This document shows, in pieces, positions 13,592 to 25,650 of a DNA stretch of 64,000 nucleotides. The stretch spans positions 70,289,495 to 70,353,494 of the forward strand of contig CP141127.1 in NCBI GenBank assembly GCA_035236585.1, written 5' to 3'. The first letter of the stretch is position 1; each line of letters begins with the position of its first letter. The notes under the pieces are model-generated. The model searched no databases and was not told the origin of the DNA. It saw nothing but the letters and a program-made list of their open reading frames with translations. The position numbers and the translations under genes were made by a program. The stretch is from Warburgia ugandensis (taxonomy: Eukaryota; Streptophyta; Magnoliopsida; Canellales; Canellaceae).

Positions 13592-16497
13592 TGTAACACC
13601 CAAACATATTCAATTACTAGAACTTAGCATATATACATTTAGCCGATGTTGATAATACTTAGAAACATGATATATATCTGGCTTAGCTACAAATGTGACA
13701 TGTGCTTAAAAACACTTATTTTATCCCAATTATAGCATTAAGACAAATGAGTAACTGGACTACCTATCTTGATTTTGAACTTATGCTTACATCAAATGGG
13801 CATTGTAATACCTTAATTATGGTTTGATCTTACAGATGCTACTAAGATATAAGGACTTGTATATCCTGATACTATAATATTTGGTATGCCTCGAACAGTA
13901 GGAAATATTAATAAGTATGTTAGCAATAAAGTAAAGATTCCAAAGTAGCTTACAAGGTTATGAATTATAGGAAGACCTAAGCAAATGTGCTAGAAGGTGT
14001 CATACTTGTAACTTAACTACTCGAGAATGATGAAATGATTCACATTTAAACTAGGAAAGAATATTCTAAACAACATGGACATGCAATAGATATTTACAAG
14101 CCAAAACCATAAGTTGTAACATGTGTGTCTTTATTGATAAAGGCTTTATTACCAGTTTAATTATGGTCCACTTAGTGATAAGTGCTTTTAAGATATTGTT
14201 TATGATTCATGTGTTGTAATCATTGTGTTGGATGTATTCTTTTGGTAACTAAAAAAGCATTGTCTAATATATGAATAAAGACTGCATGTTTTGAATGCTC
14301 ACGAAGATATGTTTTTATAGCTTGTTAAGAAAATGGGTTGAAAAATGAATAGATTTGAATGGGTTCTCATAAAAATTTGAAATAGCAATTTTATTTTCAT
14401 GAAATGATTTTGGAGATATATATGATTTATTATTTTGGAAGGCACTTTCTGAGTTAGCTGTAAGTCCTGATGGATGCAGATTTGTTGATGCTTAGACAGG
14501 CACTCTGCAAGTAGCTGTAAGTCCTTATGGATATGATTTCATTGATGTTTTGGGTAGTCACTCTTGGAATGTCCAAAGTCCCATATCGCTCGATAGGTGC
14601 TCTATGAGTACTGTAAGACCTGGAGGCTTGCATGCCTAGGGTAGTAGTAAGACATAGAGGTAGGCGTGCTATGTGCTATTGTAAGTCTTAGAGACCCTAT
14701 GCTAGGAGGTGCAGTTGGCCACTGACCTTTGAGATGATATTGGTACCAGTCTTGCGACGGAGATGACGGGCAGTAGGAGTACCTTCTTGTGGGGAAGTAC
14801 TCTGAGAGGCAGCCAAGTAGCCCTCATGAGGCCTGGTGAGTCATGATTCGTGTGAGTATCCATGAGTAGATGTAGAGGCCATGGTAGTTGCCAATGGGTG
14901 CAATAGAGCCCTACGAGCATAGGTATTTGTGTGTTGATGTAATGTGGGTCATTTCTCGAGAGTTTAAACCTCCTTTAGGGTGGTATGATTGTATGCCACC
15001 ATAGTTGGAGTAATTAGTTTTCCACGATGATGTGAGCATGGATTTATGCATTTTAGATTAAGGGATATGAGACTAGGTTTGGCTTCATTTGCTTTGGCTA
15101 TGTTGGTTTGATAGACTTATTAGATTCTTTTGGACATTATGGATGATTTGAGATCACCAATCTTTTCTCCTGGAGTTTGACCTCACGTGTATGAGACCAA
15201 TTTTCAGATAAAAGATTTATTAAACATTGGTTTGTTGACAACCATAATTTGAGCTTATAGTATACTCTTTGACTTTATTGAATGACTTTATCTTTTATCA
15301 CCATCATACTTTGATGCTTACACCCAGCTAGTGGCTTTGCTATTAGTATTATATTCCATATTGATTTTTCCTTAACCAATAGTTTTACCATGGTTAGCTT
15401 ACTGGGATGCTAGATTATGCAAGCATTATGAGTGATTTTTGCATGATAATATATGATTTATTCTTGCAAATGAAACTACATTGGGGCTGTGAAGAAAAAG
15501 ATGTTAAATAACTACCCCTACACGTGATAATGAGGAAGTTAGATACCTTACTCTTTGAAAGTTAATTTCACTATGAAATGGCAAACAACTTAGACATTTA
15601 TAGGGATAACTTGAATAATCATGTGTGGCAAATGATCTTGAAGAACTGTATGCCGTGAATAGATGTAGAATGCTTATGTGCCTATTAATGAAAAACGATC
15701 TTAGTACAAATTTAATGTGCATGAAAAGATAAAAATATAGAATGCTTAATTCCTCAGGAAAAGATATGATAATAATAATATTCATTGAAACCATGATAGA
15801 CTATGATGTGTCATCTATAATGAATTGCACATATAAATTGATTTCATAATGATAGGATTTAAGAACTTATAATTTCAACATGAGCACTCTGGAAACAACA
15901 TGAGGTTTGTTTAAGTATGATTTATGTAAATTAAGAAATGCACGACAAAATAGGTACTTATTCCACCTACACAAAAGTAAGTTTGCTAAGACATTGTAAT
16001 TTTTTACAATGTCTTATATTTGAAGAATTAGAATAGAAAGATGAATAGGTCAAACGTGAGAGCAACTATGGAGTTTGAAATTTTAAAAGATGAAGATTTT
16101 CCAGTATCTAAATGGTAAGCCTTGAACCTTAGATTAGCTTTTTGATCTAGTGGAGAATGCAAATGTGCTTTTACTTTAATGTTGTGATATGATTATGACT
16201 GGAGTTCTAGGAATTGATAAGTTTTGTGTATTTGTATTCAAAGTGATGAAAATTATTTGTATTGTTTATTAGCTATTTCGCACACATGTGTCAAATATGC
16301 ATATGTTTGAAAATTAGAGAAAACTCTACTGAATTTTTGGTAGAATTGAGACACCCATTTCATCGTATAATCCTTATGTTTTGTGTAAATTTGACAATTG
16401 GGATATTTAGAAAAGCTTTAAAAAAAAGTTCACTGTTTTGTTTTTGACTAAATTTCAAACAAGGGATATCTTGAATTTGAAAACCCAGGGTGCCACA
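13592..16497 (+). repeat. 3' LTR of the second LTR element
   Basis: It is 2,906 bp, starting TGTAACACCC and ending CCCAGGGTGCCACA. It contains the shared CTATGCTAGGAGG...GGCCAC block at 14,696-14,727 and a perfect 12-bp-stem hairpin (AAGACATTGTAA / TTACAATGTCTT) at 15,988-16,015. Its last 370 bp match the pieces at 7,915-8,144 and 11,614-11,804. Confidence 0.82.
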
Positions 16498-18819
16498 TTA
16501 ATAGAAATGCATATGGTTAATTTTGCATTTTATGCATGTCTTGAAGCATTTTATGAAATTAAATCTCTGAAAGCACTTACACACAATGCATAAGTCTAGA
16601 CCAATAGATGATTATGACTTAGGACCCTGAGTAAATCAATGGAGACTTTTATACCCAAATGAGTATTAGAGACTATCATTTTTTTGAGGGTTATATGTAA
16701 TTCCATAGTTTCTTCAGTGTACATAAATTTGAAAGATCACATTATTATTATTATTATTTGGTCAAAAAGTCAAGAACTAAAAGGAGTACTAACTTTTAGT
16801 TATAGTTTTTAATTCAATGCATGTTTCCAATTTTATGTTGCTAATAAAAAACATTTTTCTTTGGCTAAGATAACCAACTTAAATAAGGTCCAATCTATTG
16901 AAAATTATGTGACATTTCTTGTAGTATTGATCTCTCTCGTGTACAATACTATATTGATTCGCGTGCTTATGAGTAATTTTAAGGCTACACCAAGTGACAC
17001 AGCAAAGAAGTCGGTGATGTCTACTTCGATCCATAGGGGAGTTGTAGTTTCATTTTCTTGTTTATTGTTCATCGCATTTTGAAATAATTAAAGATGATTC
17101 AATGAAAGGTATTTATGTTTAGTTTCAATTGTTAGTTGTAATTTATTTTATTTCTATGTTTAAATCCTTGTTAGTAATTTAAGTGCTTTTACCTCATTGT
17201 CTTAATTGTTGTCTTTGTTATTAGTTTTAGTTTTTTTCTTCTTATTTTAATTTTAATTAATTAGTTTCTTAGTAGTTAGTCTTTTATTAGATTGTAATTG
17301 TTGTTTAGAGTACGTTCATAAAATTAATTTTTAGTATAGTCTTAGAATAAATATGAGTAGCTAGATTTTTTTTCTAGGGCTAAGATGAAACCACACCAGT
17401 TTTTTGTATATTCATATTAAGCAATTTTATATTTTAAAAATTAATAAAATATCACTCTTAGGATTAACAAGCAAATTTACATATTTAGTATTTTTTTCTT
17501 ATGAAATATCATGTATAGTTTAGAAATTAAATATAGTAGGTTAGTTAATTTAGTATGTAAAATTCATAGATAATTTGTGCCCTAAAAAGACAAGTTATTC
17601 TTTGAAAATAAACTAAATTAGAAAAAACTATAGGATTGAGAAAATCTACAAATTAGGGCTTTTAACAATCATATATTCCATGTTTTTAATTCATTGAGGT
17701 TTTATTAACACCAGTAATATAAAATTTAAGTTGCTTATTTTTGAATATATGTGATTTTTGTATTGTGGATTCTAAGACCCTAGGCTTAGAATTTGATTAA
17801 TTTATTATCTTTTAATATTGTTAGATTTATTATATTATTTGGCATTCAGTTATTGGTTAGGTTAAAATAGTTTAATATAGATTTAAATTAAAATTTCATA
17901 AATTCACAATTTGAGTCCACATGGGATTAACCAATACTTGTGCATTCTATATTGCAATAGACTGTGTGCTTGCGATTATTTTTAAAACACATCATGAAGA
18001 AATTAGAAACCATTGTTACCATTGAAGCCAACACTGTCCAAATGGCCAAGTAATCTCCAACCCATGTCCAAAACCCTCAAGCATCTACAAATGCCTAAGA
18101 CTGGAATTTGATTAGGGGTGAGAATCTTTGAGAGTTTGCTTCTTCCCTTGAAAGGAAATATATTGTGACTTATAGAAACTACACTTAACAGTAGCCTATT
18201 TTCTTTAACCTCACGATCCTAGCTAAAAGGGAAGAAAGAGATAGAAAGAGGAAAAAAAGAAAAAGATGCTACTTACACTTTCATGATTAAAAGTAAGGGC
18301 AAATTTGGAAGATAGATTATGACATTTATGTGATATGAAGCTATTAAAAGTAGAGCCATGACATAATGACCAAAAAACCTTTCTAGCTTCACTTGCTTTG
18401 CTTAGCAATCCAAAATGAAAATATTGTATGTCACAAGTCATACAAGTGCGTGCGAACAGACACACATATATAATCTGGTAGGAATCCAGGCTTAACAAGT
18501 GCAGAAGAGTCCACCCACCTCTTTTCCCCACCACTTGATTTTTTTAGTGATCCAATATGTTCATCAAATTTGTGGCACATCAAGATGGTCGTTTACCAAA
18601 AATATACCCAACAAAACCTCTCTACTGGAACCTTCTACTAAAATGTGGATGGTATTAATAAAAACACAATAACATCCATATTTGAGGGAGAAGAACTACA
18701 GAATGTATAGTTGTGGCATGAGATTCTTAGTAGCCACCTATCTTGAGGGCCTTCCAAATTGATGAATGGGTTGGATCACTTAATTGAATCCTACTGAGAC
18801 TATACATACATATAAAACA

Positions 18820-18821
<2 letters not shown>
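16498..18821. other. AT-rich intergenic sequence
   Basis: No gene, repeat boundary or known element recognised. There is a short (ATT)5 at about 16,742 and many poly-T tracts. The small ORFs at 16,861-17,082 and 18,223-18,534 have no recognised domain. Confidence 0.5.
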
Positions 18822-18894
<73 letters not shown>

Positions 18895-18918
18895 CATCAT
18901 CATCATCATCATCATCAT
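18822..18918. repeat. Compound (CA)n(CAT)n microsatellite at a LINE tail
   Basis: About 35 CA units run into nine CAT units. It directly abuts the 3' end of the minus-strand LINE, so it probably grew from the LINE's simple-sequence tail, (ATG)n then (TG)n on the LINE strand. Confidence 0.9.
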
Positions 18919-20285
18919 TAGGACCTTATCCCAATTATGGGTTGGCCACATGAATCTTATTCTTTCATTCCCCTCTATTAAGTATCATGCCTTCATTTAG
19001 TCCCAAAATTTTAAAATATTTTTCTCACCACTTCTATCCATGTTCTTTTGGGCCTTCTCATTGCCCTTTTAGAACCTTCTACTTGCATTGCCTCACTCCT
19101 TCTAGCCCATGCCATTTTGGGTCTCTGTTGGACATGTCCAAACCATCAAAGTCTAATATTCCTCATCTTGTTACCTACTCCTAGGTTTCTTCTAATATTT
19201 CTATTCCTAATTATGTCCTTTCTTGTCTTGCCACTCATCCATCTCAACATCCTCATTTCGGCTATGTTCATCCTATGTACATGATGTTCCTTAGTTGCCA
19301 AATATTTGATCCACAGAGCATGGCTGGCCTTATAGTCATCTTACGAAAATTTTCTTTCAGTTTGAGTGGCACCTGTCAATCACACAAAACTCCAAAGGCA
19401 CAAATCCGTTTGTTCTAGCTTGCTTGGATTCTCTGGGTGTCCTCCCTCTCAATCTCTCCACTCTTGTGAATCAATAATTCTAAGTACCAAAAGTTGTCTT
19501 TTAGGGGAATTTCTTGGTTATCAATCTTTCTGGTGCTCCACTCTTACTTCTCACCTTACTAAAATTGCATTTCATATACTTTGTCTTAGTTCAGCTGATT
19601 TTAAATCCTTTAAATTCTAATGCTTCTTTCCATAACTCTAGCTTTGTATTTACACTCTCCCTTGTCTCACCAATTAAAACTATATCATCTGTAAATAACA
19701 TGCACAATGAAATGTCCTCATGTAGATGTTTTGTTAACTCATCCATAACCAACGTGAAAAGGTACATGCTCAATGTTGATCCTTGGTACAATCATATAGT
19801 GATAGAAAAATCTCCATTTCTCTATTAAAGGTCCTAACATTTGTTACAACTCCCTCATACATATCTTTAATTATGTGTATATATCCCCGTAAGATTTTTC
19901 TAAGTTAGTAAAGACCATGTAGAGGTCCTTCCTCCACTACCCATATTAATTTATCAATTGTCTAAGTAAGAAAATAACTTCTATGATAAACCTCCCGTGC
20001 ACGAAGCCAAACTAATTCTCCGATATACTTGTCTATGCTATAATCTCTTCAATCACTCTTTCAAAAAGTTACATAGTGTGGTTCATAAGTTTGATCCCCC
20101 AATAATTAGTGCAACTGTGTATGTCTCCATTATTCTTATAAATTGGTACAATAGAGCTCTTCCTCTATTTATCCAATATTTTCTTTAATTTTATAATCTT
20201 GTTAAACAACTTTGTCAACCAAATTACTCTAGTATCTTCCATATACTTCCAAACCTGTATCGATATACCATCAGGCCTCAAATAG
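18919..20285 (-). mobile_element. Non-LTR retrotransposon (LINE) fragment, RTE/L1-like RT and C-terminus
   Basis: Read on the minus strand across several frames, the sequence gives PDGISIQVWK near 20,276, VPIYKN, NYWGIKLMNHTM and ENQFGFVHGR. At 19,591-19,791 it gives [19 protein letters not shown] and the catalytic block [13 protein letters not shown]. The C-terminal part (19,590 down to 18,925) contains MRMLRWMSGKTRKD, LRWFGHVQQRP-like text and a TWIEVVRK-like block, ending near HVADP-like words. These are the RT and tail of plant LINEs of the type whose RT reads LHQGSxLSPYLFALVMDELT. The copy is 5' truncated and has stops and frameshifts. Its 3' end adjoins the CAT/CA microsatellite. Confidence 0.85.
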
Positions 20286-20344
20286 CTAAAATTATGACTG
20301 ATACTCTCACACACACATGTACGTATATGCCCTCTGTTTATGAT

Positions 20345-20445
20345 GACACATTTTTTATTTATTCTTTTTGAATTGTGAGTGAACTTGAACCTTCAACCTC
20401 TAAGTAAGCACTTAACAAACTTAATCATTCTTTTACACCATTATG
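20345..20445 (-). mobile_element. Possible tRNA-derived SINE fragment
   Basis: On the minus strand, TAATGGTGTAAAAG resembles a pol III A box. About 40 bases later GGTTCAAGTTC resembles a B box (one mismatch to GGTTCRANNCC). No tail or target duplication was identified, so this is weak. Confidence 0.3.
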
Positions 20446-20525
20446 TTATGAATGTCAAAAACAATGGGAAAAAGATGAAGAAGAGATAAAAGTTGTGCAA
20501 GTATTAGTTGTTTGTTCCTCCCTAT

Positions 20526-20573
20526 ATGTACGAGATCCTTTCTCATATAATGTACGAGATCCTTTCTCATATA
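20526..20573. repeat. Tandem 24-bp duplication
   Basis: A 24-base unit beginning ATGTACGAGATCC is present twice with no gap. No function is evident. Confidence 0.85.
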
Positions 20574-21317
20574 CATACAAAACAAATTCACAGAAATAAT
20601 TAAGGGTTGTGGACAGTGCAATGGCGTAAGATGTAGTCTATTACCTGGGAACCATGGTCCTGTGCATGTGGGTTCTGTACCTGTAAAAGAAAAATAACAA
20701 AGGATTCCCATTATTTAGGAAGTACGAAAATACAAGATTCCCTACGAAACACAGAGGAGGCTCTCAACAACTACAAACTTCTAGGCCATTGATGGTAAAT
20801 CAACAACCATGCAGGCTTGCCCAACTTATGCTTGTCTTTTATAACCTCAAAAGGGCTTTCATGGCCCGCATCTTAACGTCTTGCATGCAATACTATATGT
20901 AAACCTCTTATGGAACCCCAAATCTATATATTCCAAAATATGGACCGTATCTTACTCGTTTACTTACATTCTAGGTAATATCATTGCACACTCTGGTAGG
21001 AATCTTCGTTCTTCCATCTAAAGCCTATTATTGCACATACTCTTTATAATTTATTTTGAAAGACAATAAATTTTTTTTTTTTTATTGCAGCGATCGAGCT
21101 GATCGCAAAAAGTACAAGAGGTTCTTTTATTCAACTGTTAAAGTTCGATCTTGTCATTTTCGTCCCTTTTCATTTACAGATCTTAATAGTTTAAAATACA
21201 GTAAAACTTGACTCAAAAGCGAGATGTGTCAAATTAACTTGAAGCGACTTGAAAATATTTAAGTGAAATTTTTAATGCTATTGTATTTATTTATATACAA
21301 GATTTCATTCTATAAAC

Positions 21318-21395
21318 ACAAGCCAAAGCTAGTCTAACTGGCCGAGGTGATGTATTATTATTCTGGAGGTCCTGGGACTGAATCCTAACTTAAAC
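21318..21395 (+). mobile_element. Possible tRNA-derived SINE head, split by the hAT element
   Basis: GCTAGTCTAACTGGCCGAGG resembles a pol III A box, and GGTCCTGGGACTGAATCC, about 30 bases on, resembles a tRNA-like B box. The hAT element inserted eight bases after this, and the sequence resumes at 23,222. No family was recognised. Confidence 0.35.
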
Positions 21396-23213
21396 TAGGG
21401 GTGGAAAAATATGACACGACACGATAACACGACACGAACCCAACACGAATTTAGCGGGTTCGGGTCGAGTCTTATCATGTTCGTGTCGTTTTCGGGTCAA
21501 CCCAAAAATGACACGCCAAAAATCGTGTCGTGTTTGGGTCAATCAACATGACCCATCGTGTTGATTTGTTTGACACGCGACCTATTTATTTATCGTGAAC
21601 TAATAGTAATATAGGACGGTTCATTTGGAACCGTCTTATATTACAACATGATATGTAATATAGGACGGTTCATCTGGAACCGTCCTATATGTAGCATGTA
21701 ATATAGGACGGTTCCTCTGGAACCGTCCTATATTGTAACTCTTATATATGGTAATGGATTTTGGTTCACAGCACCAGTTCAAATTTATGAAAGTTGACTG
21801 CCCAGGACACAAATCAAAGAATATTGTAATGTGAGATGACTATTCAATTGACTGCCGTGAAGGACATTTGGTGCTTTTAACGATAAAGATGTGATCTTAA
21901 TTGCGTGCACAATCACATTCACAATACAAAGAATATTGTAATGTGGGATGACTATTCAATTGACTGCCCAGGACACAAATCAAAGAATATTGTAATGTAA
22001 CATTTAATATAGGACGGTTCCAGAGGAACCGTCCTATATGTAGCATGTAATATAGGACGGTTCCTCTGGAACCGTCCTATATTGTAACTCATATATATGG
22101 TAGCATGTAATATAGGACGGTTCCAAACCGTCCTATATTGTAGCTCATATGGTTATATGGTAACTTTTATAGTAACATCTAATATAGGACGGTTCCAAAG
22201 GAACCGTCCTATATTGTAACTCATATTATATGGTAACTGTTACATATTGTAACTCTTATGTAAGTGGTAACATCTAATATAGGACAGTTCCTTTGGAACC
22301 GTCCTATATTTTAACTCTTGTATGGTTATATGGTAACATCTAATATAGGATGGTTCCAAAGAAACCGTCTTATATTGTAACTCTTATATGGTTATATGGT
22401 AACAGGTAATATAGGACGGTTCCTTTAAAACCATCCTATATTGAATAAATAGGCAGCCAAATTCGCCATGTAGCTGTTTGGAATCTGGATATGGAAAGGT
22501 TCATAATGCACCTGGAGCAGTAGTACAGCTTGGGACTTGGGGCTTGATGACGGCAATTGGATGGACTTGGGGCCTTTAAGCAGCCAACCAGATTTTCTAG
22601 TTCTTGCGATGCTCAGCTGCATTATGAACTTTTCTAGCTGATAGCAGTAGTATAGCTATTAGTAGTATAGTTGGTGCGCCAAAAAGAACAAATAGGCAGC
22701 CAAAATCGCCAATATGATAGCAGTAGTACAGGCGGTGCTCCAGCTGCATTATGAACCTTTCCATATCCAAACAGCTACCGAATAGCAAAGATTTTGGGTT
22801 GTTTAAGTGAGGTGACGGCAATTGGACGGACTTGAGGCCTTTGTGCAGCGAACCAGATCTTCCGGTTCTTTCTCAATATATTTTGTATGAAGTCAGTATA
22901 CCTCCGCCTAATCAAGTGTCCCTGCAATAATAGACCTGTGTTGTCTGAATTTATCTTTTGTCGCGCCATAATTTTTATATTAGAGCAGTAATATAGGACG
23001 GTTCTTCTAAAACCGTCCTATATTATTATATTATTTATTTAATCATGTTATATTAGTCGTGTCGTGTCGACTCGTTTAATAATCGTGTCGTGTTCGGGTT
23101 ACGGATTTTTGACACGATTATTATGCGGGTCGTGTTCGTGTCGACCTAAACTTGAAGCGTGTCGTGTTCGTGTGAACACAAACACGACCCGTCAACCCGA
23201 ATTGCCAGGCCTA
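21396..23213. mobile_element. Non-autonomous hAT-type DNA transposon, 1,818 bp, 8-bp TSD
   Basis: ACTTAAAC flanks the element exactly at 21,388-21,395 and 23,214-23,221; 8 bp is the hAT target-site size. The ends are short imperfect inverted repeats: TAGGGGTGG on the left, and TAGGCCTGGCAATTCGGG on the reverse strand at the right. These resemble the known TAGGGGTGGCAAA-like hAT termini. Both subterminal 130-190 bp regions are packed with ACACGACACG / CGTGTCGTGT words in both orientations, as expected of transposase-binding zones. The interior has no recognisable transposase. It holds eleven palindromic units and rearranged copies of a unique sequence (22,443-22,989). The segment 22,470-22,525 is inverted relative to 22,722-22,779, and the blocks at about 22,550 and 22,812 are direct repeats. 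The rearranged part could be captured host DNA. Confidence 0.9.
21608..23024. repeat. Array of eleven AATATAGGACGGTTCC palindromes inside the hAT element
   Basis: Each unit is a 31-35 bp near-perfect palindrome: AATATAGGACGGTTCC, a 0-5 base centre, then the reverse complement. Units start at 21,608, 21,657, 21,700, 22,006, 22,049, 22,109, 22,181, 22,276, 22,342, 22,408 and 22,990. Start-to-start spacing is often 43-95 bp. Spacers repeat words such as GTAACTCTTATATGG and GGTAACATCT. Centres occur in complementary forms (CTCT and AGAG; CTTT and AAAG), so some units read as inversions of others. Confidence 0.95.
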
Positions 23214-23221
23214 ACTTAAAC

Positions 23222-24947
23222 AAAGCATTTTTCATATGTACCAAGTCGACCAGTTAAGTGACTTGGTTTCTTATTTAGCCGAGTAACTTGGACTGATTTT
23301 CTAAAGTACTTGAGAGTTTTAAAATTAATAATACTCTATGTCATGTTATACTATGCGTGTTAAGCGCAAGAAGCAAGGGGGAGTCTCTCACCTGGGCGAC
23401 TAAGATTCAAAGTTGTGTAGGGAAGTGTATTGTTAAAAAAAGAAAGAAAAAAAGTAACAATTATACATTCATTCTATATATCATTCTATATTTTTCAAAG
23501 ACAATGAGATTGAAAATTAATTGGCAAGACTATATCTATTCTGTCTTTCTCTCTTTTAGCAGATCTATAATATTGTCTCATTAACTTCTAATTTTCCAAG
23601 TAGGGAGAAAATTTATGAGAAGAGCAAGAAAATACTTACAGATTGCTTGATCAAGGAGATTGGTGCAATTTGACAACCCAACTTGATAAAGATTAATCAT
23701 ATAACCATGGATGCAGAGAATTGCACGTAGACATCACCATCATTATCATCGTCATTTTACATTTTCTATTGCAAATCGCAATCCACGTTAGATTTTTCTG
23801 TTCCTTTTTCATTTTATTTGAATTTGATCTTTACATAATTGCTTAAACCATTTGCGCTTTCAGTTGATTGCGTTACCTATTATAAGACCTGACGTAGATT
23901 AAGATGAATAACTTGCTACAGATTATCAGATTACTGTCTCCCCCCTCCCATCCTCCTCTCTCAGAATTAGAAGAAGATTTTTATTTAATGAAAAGAAATG
24001 AAAAGAAGCTTCTCGTCCTATGTTACTGTACGAAGCGGACGCCATTTCAGTTCAGATATACGGCGTCTCATATCTGAGCAAGTAGATTAGTGGAGCGAAA
24101 TGTTCAATTCAGTCTCAATTCAGTCTCAATGGTGTTAGTGATGCCTGAGATGAAGTGAGCAAGGTTGAGATGAAATCACATCCATCTCAAGCTCGGCTAC
24201 TAATGAGGTGAGGAGATATTACTCTTCACGGAGCTTAAGCACCACTAACAATGACATCACCTATCTAATCTCATCTCATCTCATTTCAAATCAGCTCGTT
24301 CCATCTCAAGCACAGCAGACATGCATTACACAATGTAAATTGACTCTGTTAAGTTGATTACATTTTATTGCCATTGGTTTCTAACTTTCGCAGCCAACAA
24401 TTTTAGACCCTAGATTACTAGTTTTGAAATCATCCAATAGCTAGAAAAGATTTTTAAGGCCTGGGCTATCTAAATCAGGTACCAAAGATGAACGTATCAG
24501 GACCAAACATCTGAACCGTACTTGTACTTCCAAGGGTTTAGTTGCATTTAAATCCTTAATTTTACGGCCTTGAACACCATATATATAAAATTTCTACAGT
24601 CACCCTCCTCACATCAATATCTGTCATTGGCTGTGATGATTCAAAGAAAGATAACAAGCTACAAAGAACTTCAGGTTGCATTTATCACAGCAAAGGGTTC
24701 TGCTGCCAGTCCTCTTGCCAAGTTGCAACAGATCTACAATCTACCACTGTTATCAGCCAGTGGATACAAGACGACCCAATTCATTAAATGACGGAAATAC
24801 CCCCTACACCCCTGTGAAGAAAATTTCTTGTCCACGTGAAGAAAATAGCAAAGGGAGAACACCCCACCATATGAATCCCTATCCAAACATCAAAAGTGAC
24901 ATCCTGCGTCTAATCAAGAAATGAGAAAGAAAGAAAATCAGCAAAAT
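23222..24947. other. Intergenic sequence downstream of the zinc-finger gene
   Basis: No coding region recognised. A duplicated TTCAATTCAGTCTCAA phrase lies near 24,105, and GTGTTAGTGATG at about 24,131 faces CACTAACAATGACATCAC at about 24,242 as a weak inverted repeat. The 3' UTR of the minus-strand zinc-finger gene probably occupies part of 24,600-24,947. Confidence 0.45.
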
Positions 24948-25366
24948 TCAGAGCCTCAGAGACAAATCAAGCTGGCTATACTCCTCTTTCTCGATCTCTT
25001 CGGACCTGAAACTCACAGGCCAAGATGCCTCCGGTTCACCGGAAACAAAACACATCTCTCTTCTCCCAAATTCTCCCACATTATAATCCACCGAAGCTTG
25101 AGCATACACCACAGTTGGCCTATGACCACAACTTGATCCGCTGCTTGGCCGACCAGCTGTGGTTTGGTCGCTAAACTTAAATCTCTTCTTCTTTTTGCTA
25201 AACATCGTTCAAGCTTGTGCGCGTTTTGGTGCCCCCCAAGCGCCTGCGAGCTGTAGAATTTTCTTTGACAGTAATTACATGAAAACACTCGTGGCTCCGC
25301 AGTTGGAGATGAAAAAGGCTCGAGAACTAGATCAAGATTGAGAGAATTCTTTGCTTCTAGTTCCAT
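24948..25366 (-). CDS. Single C2H2 (QALGGH) zinc-finger protein with EAR motifs, ZFP4/ZFP7-like, frameshifted
   Basis: Plant nuclear proteins of this intronless family bind DNA through one finger and usually repress transcription through LxLxL (EAR) motifs. From the ATG at 25,366 the N-terminus has an EAR-like LNLDLVLEP (residues 9-17). One finger follows at residues 30-50, CNYC-x12-HQNAH, holding the plant-specific QALGGH. All four zinc ligands (C30, C33, H46, H50) are intact. The same frame continues [15 protein letters not shown] second frame, open from about 25,205 to the stop at 24,948, ends SQLDLSLRL, the usual C-terminal EAR motif of the family. ATG to stop is 419 nt, not a multiple of three, so a one-base loss (or two-base gain) lies between about 25,200 and 25,100. 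In the first frame alone the protein is about 118 residues and lacks the C-terminal EAR. Either this is a recent pseudogene, or a sequencing error hides a normal gene of about 139 residues. Confidence 0.82.
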
Positions 25367-25383
25367 GGTCTGCACAAAGAAGA

Positions 25384-25386
<3 letters not shown>

Positions 25387-25417
<31 letters not shown>
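25387..25417 (-). repeat. (GA)n/(CT)n in the zinc-finger gene 5' UTR
   Basis: About 15 GA units lie 21 bp upstream of the start codon. On the gene's strand they read (CT)n, a common plant 5'-UTR feature. Confidence 0.85.
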
Positions 25418-25420
<3 letters not shown>

Positions 25421-25640
25421 GAGTGAGTGAGAGTGAAGAAAGGATGTTATTGAGGGGTTATGATTTGCATTATATGAAAGGCAACGGTCTCCTGTTCCTG
25501 CAACCACAAATGGAAAACAGAGAGGAAGGGTTTTGTCAGGAAAGATATTGAGACACAGACCTGCAAAAATCACTAGGGAATCGAAGGCTTGTCCCCTCCA
25601 TTTATGGCAGGATTTGAGTCCGTTGTCGGTCTGCGAAAAA

Positions 25641-25650
25641 ATTTATATGG
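25641..25650 (-). promoter_or_regulatory. Candidate TATA box for the zinc-finger gene
   Basis: The minus strand reads CCATATAAAT in a GGGCCATATAAATTTT context, about 280 bp upstream of the ATG. This would give a leader of about 245 nt containing the CT repeat. There is no expression support. Confidence 0.4.

Noticed and set aside
20595..20700. Small exon with splice-like borders (minus strand, 20,640-20,680)
   Set aside because: An acceptor-like TTTTACAG and donor-like GGTAATAG surround about 35 bases, but no neighbouring exons or reading frame support a gene.
22425..22969. Three minus ORFs as hAT transposase
   Set aside because: They are short, overlap internal inverted and direct repeats, and show none of the hAT dimerisation or catalytic motifs.
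21608..23024. CRISPR-like array
   Set aside because: Units are palindromes with related, unequal spacers inside a transposon in a plant genome. No cas genes are present.
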